The position numbers were made by a program, and so were the translations under genes. A stretch of 10,326 nt of DNA from JAGLTA01 sp034660735 (GTDB taxonomy: Bacteria > Patescibacteriota > Patescibacteriia > JAACEG01). A model generated the notes under the pieces. The model worked only from the letters and a program-made list of their open reading frames with translations, was not told where the DNA came from and searched no databases. Shown here in pieces: positions 6,273-10,326 of the stretch. Every line of letters starts with the position of its first letter. The stretch's first letter is position 1. The stretch covers positions 1-10,326 of the forward strand of contig JAYEJQ010000051.1 of NCBI GenBank assembly GCA_034660735.1. The letters run 5' to 3'.

Positions 6273-6821
6273 CTAATTAATAATATATTTTGAATAAGGT
6301 GAATTATTCTTTATAAGCAACATCGTAACATAACCTTTATGTATAATTTTATCTTCCTTAATGTTTAATTTTTGCATTAATTTTTTTAAGTTGTTTTTAT
6401 TAAAATCTTTATCGTTTAAAGATTCTATCTCAATAAAATCGCCTAGACCATCAATAGCATCTAAGCAAATAGTTAAGTCATTAAATTTATATTCTTTTCG
6501 ATATTTATTAACTACTATAATTTTTTCCAAGCCCATAGCTTCAAGCATATCTGTCGATTTTTTTGTGTCATCTATTTCGAATTCATATTCTTCCCAGACT
6601 CCATCCTTTTTTGATTCAGCGCCTTTGTAGGTCATAAATTTTTTATCTTCTTCGTCGCGTATTCGCATTAAAAAAGAATATCCTATTTTTTGATATAAAT
6701 TAATTTCTCCAAAATATTCATCAACCTGTTTTGTCTCTTTTATTAATTTAGCTCCAAGTTTGATAATATTTTGTTCAATTTTTTCTAAATTATTTATTTT
6801 GGCTCTTATTTCAATTTCCAT
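6273..6821 (-). CDS. CYTH-domain protein (CyaB-like / class IV adenylate cyclase family)
   Basis: A 182-residue protein filled by one CYTH domain, the triphosphate-tunnel fold shared by class IV adenylate cyclases and thiamine-triphosphatases. Visible features: N-terminal EIEIRAK (2-8), the ExExK signature with arginine in the last position; MRIRDEE (52-58) with the paired arginines; MTYKGAE (63-69); EEYEFEI (77-83); NKYRKEY (105-111); and LDAIDGLGDFIEIES (120-134). The acidic residues bind metal and the basic ones the triphosphate in known members. Many bacterial CYTH proteins act as inorganic triphosphatases or organic triphosphate hydrolases, so the substrate cannot be decided here. The gene starts three bases after the flavoprotein stop and is the last member of the minus-strand cluster. 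It ends in TAG. No clear terminator is seen downstream. Confidence 0.88.
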   Translation of the reverse strand: MEIEIRAKINNLEKIEQNIIKLGAKLIKETKQVDEYFGEINLYQKIGYSFLMRIRDEEDKKFMTYKGAESKKDGVWEEYEFEIDDTKKSTDMLEAMGLEKIIVVNKYRKEYKFNDLTICLDAIDGLGDFIEIESLNDKDFNKNNLKKLMQKLNIKEDKIIHKGYVTMLLIKNNSPYSKYIIN

Positions 6822-6824
6822 ATT

Positions 6825-7958
6825 TTATTTTAAAGCTTTTGTTGGGCAAACTGACGCACAAGCGCCACAACCAATGCATTTATTTTTATCTATAATTATT
6901 CTATTATTATATAATGATATAGCACCTTCTAAACATATATTAACACAGGATTTACATTTAATACAAAGAGCTTTATCGTATTTAGGTATAATTTTATTCA
7001 TTTGATGAGAACGGGATAGTATTGGTAATAGTAATCCTTTAATTTCATTTGTGGTTGTGTATTCATTTATATTTAACCAGTTACGGAAATCATTAATAAA
7101 TTTATTAAAAAAAGTATATCGTTTATTGCCGGCTAAATGGGCAGCAGAATATATTTGTACTGCACTGGCACCGGCCATAATCATTTTAATAGCATCTTCA
7201 GGAGTGGTAACACCTCCACAAGCAATAATTGGTATATTTAATTCTTGATAAAGATTTGCCACGTCAGTAAGCGCCGTATGAAAAATTATTTTACCAGATA
7301 ATCCTCCTTTTCCGCTGTTTATACCTAAAGTTAATTCAGGATTGCCGTTACTTATGTCAAAATCTAACACTGGTCCAAAAGTATTAATAACTACAATAGC
7401 GTCAGCGCCTGCTTTTTCAGCAATTTTAGCAAGATTTACAATAAAGTCAGAATGACCCAACTTTAAAGCAATAGGCGTTTTAATATTTTTTTTAAGAGTT
7501 TTTACTAATACGGAAATATGTTTAGAATTTCTATTTATAAATCCATGAGCTTCATTGCTGTGAGCACAACTAATATTTATCTCTATAAAAGGAAAGTTAT
7601 ATTCATCAATTATTTTACAAACTTTTAAACAATCATCTATATTTCTACCAGACACTGACATTATAATTCTTTTTGTTTTAGATAGCTCTTTTAAGTATGG
7701 TTGCCAGTAGTTAATTAAGTTTCCTGTCCACTCACAGTTTCTAATCCATTTTTCTTTTTTGTTAATATTTAAGTGATATGAGGGATGAAATTTTCGACCG
7801 GAAGCGTATTTAAATCTTGTTGTTCGCGGTACTATGGCTCCGACATCTGATTTTAAAAATTTATCAATCCTTTCTTTAGTATTTGTAATAGTGCCTGAAC
7901 CAAGCCAAATAGGATTTGGGAAAGTGCTTCCTAAAATTTTACAAGATAAATTTACCAT
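6825..7958 (-). CDS. Dihydroorotate dehydrogenase-like flavoprotein with fused 2x[4Fe-4S] ferredoxin domain
   Basis: A 377-residue cytoplasmic FMN enzyme of the class 1 dihydroorotate/dihydropyrimidine dehydrogenase family. Barrel features: NPIWLGSGTITNTKE (15-29); MSVSGRN (100-106); INISCAHSNEAHG (127-139), with C131 in the place of the class 1 catalytic cysteine; ALKLGHS (164-170); VVINTF (189-194); GGLSGK (218-223); CGGVTTPEDAIKMIMAGASAVQIY (247-270), the phosphate-binding part of the FMN site. The C-terminus carries two ferredoxin motifs, CxxCxxCxxxC at 332-342 and 361-371. In class 1B enzymes electrons leave through the separate PyrK subunit, while PreA-type enzymes have a fused ferredoxin tail; this protein has the latter layout. 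It may oxidise dihydroorotate or reduce pyrimidines. No pyrimidine genes lie nearby, so the substrate is unresolved. It starts seven bases after the interrupted kinase gene. Confidence 0.88.
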   Translation of the reverse strand: MVNLSCKILGSTFPNPIWLGSGTITNTKERIDKFLKSDVGAIVPRTTRFKYASGRKFHPSYHLNINKKEKWIRNCEWTGNLINYWQPYLKELSKTKRIIMSVSGRNIDDCLKVCKIIDEYNFPFIEINISCAHSNEAHGFINRNSKHISVLVKTLKKNIKTPIALKLGHSDFIVNLAKIAEKAGADAIVVINTFGPVLDFDISNGNPELTLGINSGKGGLSGKIIFHTALTDVANLYQELNIPIIACGGVTTPEDAIKMIMAGASAVQIYSAAHLAGNKRYTFFNKFINDFRNWLNINEYTTTNEIKGLLLPILSRSHQMNKIIPKYDKALCIKCKSCVNICLEGAISLYNNRIIIDKNKCIGCGACASVCPTKALK

Positions 7959-7965
7959 AAAATAT

Positions 7966-8589
7966 TTACTTTAATTTAATCTTATATTCCTTTTCAGCCG
8001 GTAACCTTAATTCTTGTTCAACTTCATTAGTTATTAACTCTGCTAATTCATCCCTATTATCCCAATTTATTTCAACAATTTTATTGATCAATCCTTCTTT
8101 TTTTAATTTTTCTATCATTTTTATCTCATCCATTGCCTTGTTTAATCTTGCTTCCCTATCAATATCTTTTTCTGAATCTCTTAATTTTAAGTTATATTCT
8201 AAATATTCGTCATCAGCTGTTAACGCGATTGCAAAAATTTTACTACCATATAATTTTTTAAACAAAGAAATATTATCTGGATGAATTTTTGTTAAGATTT
8301 GTTTTTCTTTTTCTAATAGTTCGTCAATTTATTCTTTAGAAAATCCGTACCAGTCACTATCAGGTCCAAATGGTTGGTGTGCTACAATAATTTTTCTTTC
8401 TTTTTTCATTTTTAAAAAATTATCAACAGAAATATCTGTTTTTCTATCCAAACCATCTGATGATCGCCTGGCTCTTGTTGTAAAAACCGTAAGTTCTGAT
8501 AATTCAGGAAATTGATTTTTAATAGCTTGTTTGGCGAAATTTTTTCCTACTCCAGATGGTCCGACAAGAGCAATTATTTTTCCCGACAT
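7966..8589 (-). pseudogene. Guanylate-kinase-like P-loop kinase interrupted by one in-frame TAA
   Basis: One continuous frame of 207 sense codons plus a final stop, broken only by TAA at 8329-8331 (codon 87). The first part has the P-loop GPSGVGK (10-16), TTRARR (37-42) and WYGFSKE (80-86), matching the guanylate kinase order of P-loop, T-T-R-x-x-R and Y-G-x-S-R/K-E. The frame resumes without a shift as IDELLEKEKQILTKIHPDN and continues through IFAIALTADDEYLEYNLKLR and EARLNKAMDEI, which corresponds to the kinase lid and C-terminal helices. In guanylate kinases the residue after S-R-E is usually small or polar, so a CAA or GAA codon changed by one base would give this TAA. Translation could only restart at a TTG at 8265, which has no Shine-Dalgarno site. 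The start overlaps the end of the truD frame by 16 bases. It is a nonsense pseudogene, a sequence error or a readthrough gene. The GMP substrate is presumed from the family. Confidence 0.75.
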
Positions 8590-9638
8590 AGGCTTTTATC
8601 TAATTTTATAAAAATTTGTTTTATTAATATTGTGGCATAGCAACCTGTTGGAAGAAAAAAGGATATTTGTATTTTGCGTTTACCTTTATTTAGCTCGTCT
8701 TTTCCAGTACTTATAGGGAATATAGTAGTTGCTAAAAGCAGATTGCGTACATATTCTTTTTGGACCACTTTGTATGTGTCTTTATCAATTTCATAACCGT
8801 TAACTGCTAGTATGTTACAGACTTGAAAAGTTTCATTTCTGATTAATGATAATGAACCAATTTTAGAAAAAGGATGTTAAAAAGTATTTTCCTTTGTTTT
8901 ACTTATGTAATTACTGGCTTTTTTATTCCATAAATAACTGTTATAAGAAGAAATAAAAAAGCGAACTTTTGCAAAATTTATTTGTTTGAAAAATTGTTTA
9001 CAATGAATATGATTTATTTTTATTGGTTTTTTAACATTCGCTAACTCGCTGTTTTTAGATTTTTTAAATTCTTTATAAGCTGTAATCCAATCTTCACTAA
9101 TAATCGCTTTGCCAATTAAGTGAGTATTGTATGGTCCGCCAACGATTCCAAACCTTTGGTTGTCGTAATAATTAAGAAAATTTATAAATCTATTATTTTT
9201 ACAGTAACTATAAGATAATTCAGTTGTTTTTTGATCTAAATTTCTAATAGTTAATTTAAAACTATTACCATGTAGCAATCTTGGAGTTAATGAATTTTTA
9301 CCATAACCTTCAATATTTTTTATCTGTAATCTATAATCGTCAGAATTAAACTTTTTATTAAATAATTTAATATCATTTTCAAAAATTATTTTGCGAATAG
9401 ATATTAATTGATAAGTAATACCATCTTCGTCTTTTAATCTTTGCGCAGAAATATCTTCTTGATTTAAATTAAATTCTTTTTTTATTTCGTCCAAGGCATC
9501 AAAAGTAGTCATTCCACTTTTTTCCATCCAAAGATAAGAAAAATTAGATTTATTGTAATGATAAAAATTCGGCTGTAATGAAATTTCGTTTACAATAAAA
9601 TCTTTTTTTATCTGTTTTATTTTATAATTAAATTGCAT
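8574..9638 (-). pseudogene. truD: tRNA pseudouridine synthase TruD interrupted by one in-frame TAA
   Basis: A frame of 354 residues if the TAA at 8877-8879 (codon 254) is ignored, which is the usual TruD length (E. coli about 350). TruD makes pseudouridine 13 in some tRNAs. Features before the stop: IKQIKKDFIVNE (7-18), the usual N-terminal K-x-x-D-F-x-V-x-E; QRLKDEDGITYQ (66-77), matching AGLKD-x-x-A-x-T-x-Q with D70 as the likely catalytic aspartate; HGNSFKLTIRNL (123-134); NYYDNQRFG (156-164); and FISSYNSYLWN. After the stop the same frame continues to RKIQISFFLPTGCYATILIKQIF, the conserved TruD C-terminus. The start is placed at the ATG at 9638 because the family N-terminus begins there; an in-frame ATG at 9695, touching the upstream gene's TAA, would add 19 residues. 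No frameshift is present. Confidence 0.82.
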
Positions 9639-9695
9639 GGTTTTATATTTAATAAAAGTAATGCGAGGAAGATGTGTTTTTTGTCCCCCTTGCAT

Positions 9696-9956
9696 TTATT
9701 TGCCGCAATGACCTTTTACAACTACTTTGCCCTGAATAATTTTATGAGCAGGGCGATTGTGGTATTTAGCCAATCTGGCAAACTGTTGCTTACATTTATG
9801 GCACTTTAGATTTCCCTTTGTGAAATCTTTTAAAATACTTTCGACATAACATTTAACCAAAGAGCCGGGACCTTCTTTTTTATACCTATACAACAATGTT
9901 CCGCAATTGGCGCAAATTATTTTAATTACGAATTCTTTAGTTTTTTTCTTAGCCAT
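9696..9956 (-). CDS. Small conserved double-CxxC zinc-ribbon-like protein
   Basis: An 86-residue basic protein with two zinc-knuckle pairs, CANC (15-18) and CHKC (52-55), plus lone cysteines at 36 and 84. Two CxxC pairs suggest one zinc ribbon holding a structural metal. The segment GTLLYRYKKEGPGSLVKCY after the first knuckle looks like a conserved small-protein family I recall from several bacterial groups, but no function is known to me. Its start is the best supported in the window: AAAGGAGG (9969-9962) sits five bases before the ATG, and a TTGACA promoter element lies upstream. Its TAA is directly followed by an in-frame ATG of the truD frame, so it probably leads the truD cluster. Nucleic-acid binding is plausible but not shown. 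Confidence 0.8.
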   Translation of the reverse strand: MAKKKTKEFVIKIICANCGTLLYRYKKEGPGSLVKCYVESILKDFTKGNLKCHKCKQQFARLAKYHNRPAHKIIQGKVVVKGHCGK

Positions 9957-9961
9957 AGTAA

Positions 9962-9969
9962 CCTCCTTT
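9962..9969 (-). promoter_or_regulatory. Perfect Shine-Dalgarno site of the zinc-ribbon gene
   Basis: AAAGGAGG on the minus strand, five bases before the ATG at 9956. It stands out because most genes in the window (both region-1 small genes, pheT, rpmF, truD) show no recognisable Shine-Dalgarno site. Strong initiation is expected at the head of this cluster. Confidence 0.85.
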
Positions 9970-9999
9970 CAAAAGAGCGATTTGTCTTTTGTTTATAGA

Positions 10000-10028
10000 A
10001 CTTTATTATAAATACCACCTTTTGTCAA
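10000..10028 (-). promoter_or_regulatory. Candidate promoter for the zinc-ribbon/truD cluster
   Basis: A perfect -35 TTGACA (10028-10023, minus strand). At the standard 17-base spacing the -10 would be TAAAGT (10005-10000, 4 of 6 matches). A perfect TATAAT (10010-10005) is also present but only 12 bases away, too close for this -35. The -10 assignment is therefore uncertain. The promoter directly abuts the T-rich arm of repeat module copy 2. Confidence 0.5.
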
Positions 10029-10092
10029 AAATAAAAAAATAAAAAATAGCCCCAAATAATTATCCGCGAAGCGGATAAAAAACTTTTAATTA
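10029..10092 (-). repeat. Two-copy hairpin module, copy 2 (short core; terminator-like)
   Basis: Inverted copy of the module at 6156-6240. It has the same 15-base left arm (10092-10078, minus strand) and the same 28-base right arm (10056-10029). The core is a different hairpin, TTATCCGC/GCGGATAA with a 3-base loop. On the minus strand the hairpin is followed by TTATTTGGGGC and then two T runs, so it could terminate transcription coming from beyond the right edge or from the mini-ORF at 10127-10150, just before the zinc-ribbon promoter. Confidence 0.65.
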
Positions 10093-10109
10093 TTTTATAT
10101 AACTGGTTT

Positions 10110-10183
10110 TTATACGAACTTTTTGTTTAGATAATATGCTTGATTTGCATGTTATACTCCTTTGTTAAAATAATTTCGTATAA
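10110..10183 (-). other. Nested inverted repeats enclosing a Shine-Dalgarno site and a 7-codon ORF
   Basis: On the minus strand an outer stem pairs TTATACGAA (10183-10175) with TTCGTATAA (10118-10110), extendable inward past two mismatches. An inner stem pairs ATAACATGC (10155-10147) with GCATATTAT (10139-10131), nine pairs including one G-U. Between the arms lies AAAGGAG (10163-10157), six bases before an ATG (10150) that opens MQIKHII and ends in TAA at 10127. The start codon sits in the inner stem. A weak -10-like TAGAAT (10220-10215) with TTTAAA 17 bases upstream could start a short RNA ending at the module-2 hairpin. This layout fits a structured leader, a small RNA with a mini-ORF, or remnants of a lost gene. 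None is proven. Confidence 0.4.
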
Positions 10184-10326
10184 TACTCCGTAGCTTTGTG
10201 TGAAGTTTTATTTGATTCTAAATGAAAAAGTAATCTTTTTAAAATCTACAAAATCGGAATTCGAAAAGCGAAGGAGTATGTGCGAATTTTTTACATAAAA
10301 GCCACATTCGCGATTTCGTCGCCTTT

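Noticed and set aside
7966..8265. Separate 99-residue gene starting at 8265
   Set aside because: The apparent start is a TTG without a Shine-Dalgarno site, and the frame joins upstream through one TAA to the kinase N-terminus. It is treated as the distal half of the interrupted kinase.
8574..8768. Separate 64-residue gene starting at 8768
   Set aside because: It is the distal part of the truD frame, carrying the TruD C-terminal motif, and opens at a GTG with no initiation signal.
10110..10183. Resemblance of ATAATTTCGTATA and TATACGAAC to loxP arms
   Set aside because: The arms face the wrong way for a loxP site, are 56 bases apart rather than 8, and there is no recombinase nearby. The inverted repeat is better read as an RNA stem.
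10291..10326. Possible 3' end of a minus-strand gene entering from the right edge (KGDEIANVAFM then TAA)
   Set aside because: Only eleven codons are visible, the other two minus-strand frames are also open across this piece, and the ending matches no family I recognise.
1..10326. CRISPR array, transposase or integrase, rRNA
   Set aside because: No regularly spaced direct repeats, no transposase or integrase motifs and no rRNA-like sequence were found. The repeats present are isolated palindromes.
1..10326. Alternative genetic code (UGA as glycine, or UAA reassigned)
   Set aside because: UGA does not occur inside any recognised gene and ends the glycosyltransferase. UAA ends pheT, rpmF, nusB and others at family-consistent positions.

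Overview
The window is AT-rich and gene-dense. It reads like a chromosomal segment of a small-genome bacterium of the Patescibacteria/CPR type. That placement is an inference from base composition, tightly packed genes that mostly lack Shine-Dalgarno sites, lysine-rich proteins and dispersed palindromic repeats; no marker gene here fixes a lineage. TAA, TAG and TGA all appear to end genes, so the standard bacterial code is assumed.

Region 1 (1-3335, plus strand): a GHKL-type ATPase gene and a STAS-like (DUF4325-type) gene are separated by one base and lie just upstream of pheT, the beta subunit of phenylalanyl-tRNA synthetase. pheS is not seen. Region 2 (3391-4545, minus): a GT4 glycosyltransferase whose stop codon lies inside a dispersed palindromic repeat. 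Region 3 (4546-4954): a gene-free repeat island with a long AT hairpin, GC-rich hairpins and a second copy of that repeat. Region 4 (4955-5902, minus): promoter, rpmF (L32), nusB and tRNA-Thr(GGU), closed by a strong intrinsic terminator. Region 5 (5903-6272): gene-free, with several inverted repeats and one copy of a two-copy repeat module.

Region 6 (6273-10028, minus): a promoter with TTGACA, a small double-CxxC protein with a perfect Shine-Dalgarno site, then truD, a guanylate-kinase-like gene, a dihydroorotate-dehydrogenase-like flavoprotein with a fused 2x[4Fe-4S] domain, and a CYTH-domain protein. All are tightly spaced or overlapping. truD and the kinase gene are each cut by one in-frame TAA, while the rest of each frame stays open and keeps family motifs. 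Region 7 (10029-10326): the second repeat-module copy and a nested hairpin around a seven-codon ORF with an ideal Shine-Dalgarno site.

The points most worth a second look are the two in-frame TAA codons in neighbouring overlapping genes, the ATPase/STAS pair attached to pheT, the two-copy repeat module with a swapped hairpin core and preserved reading frame, and the structured mini-ORF near the right end.
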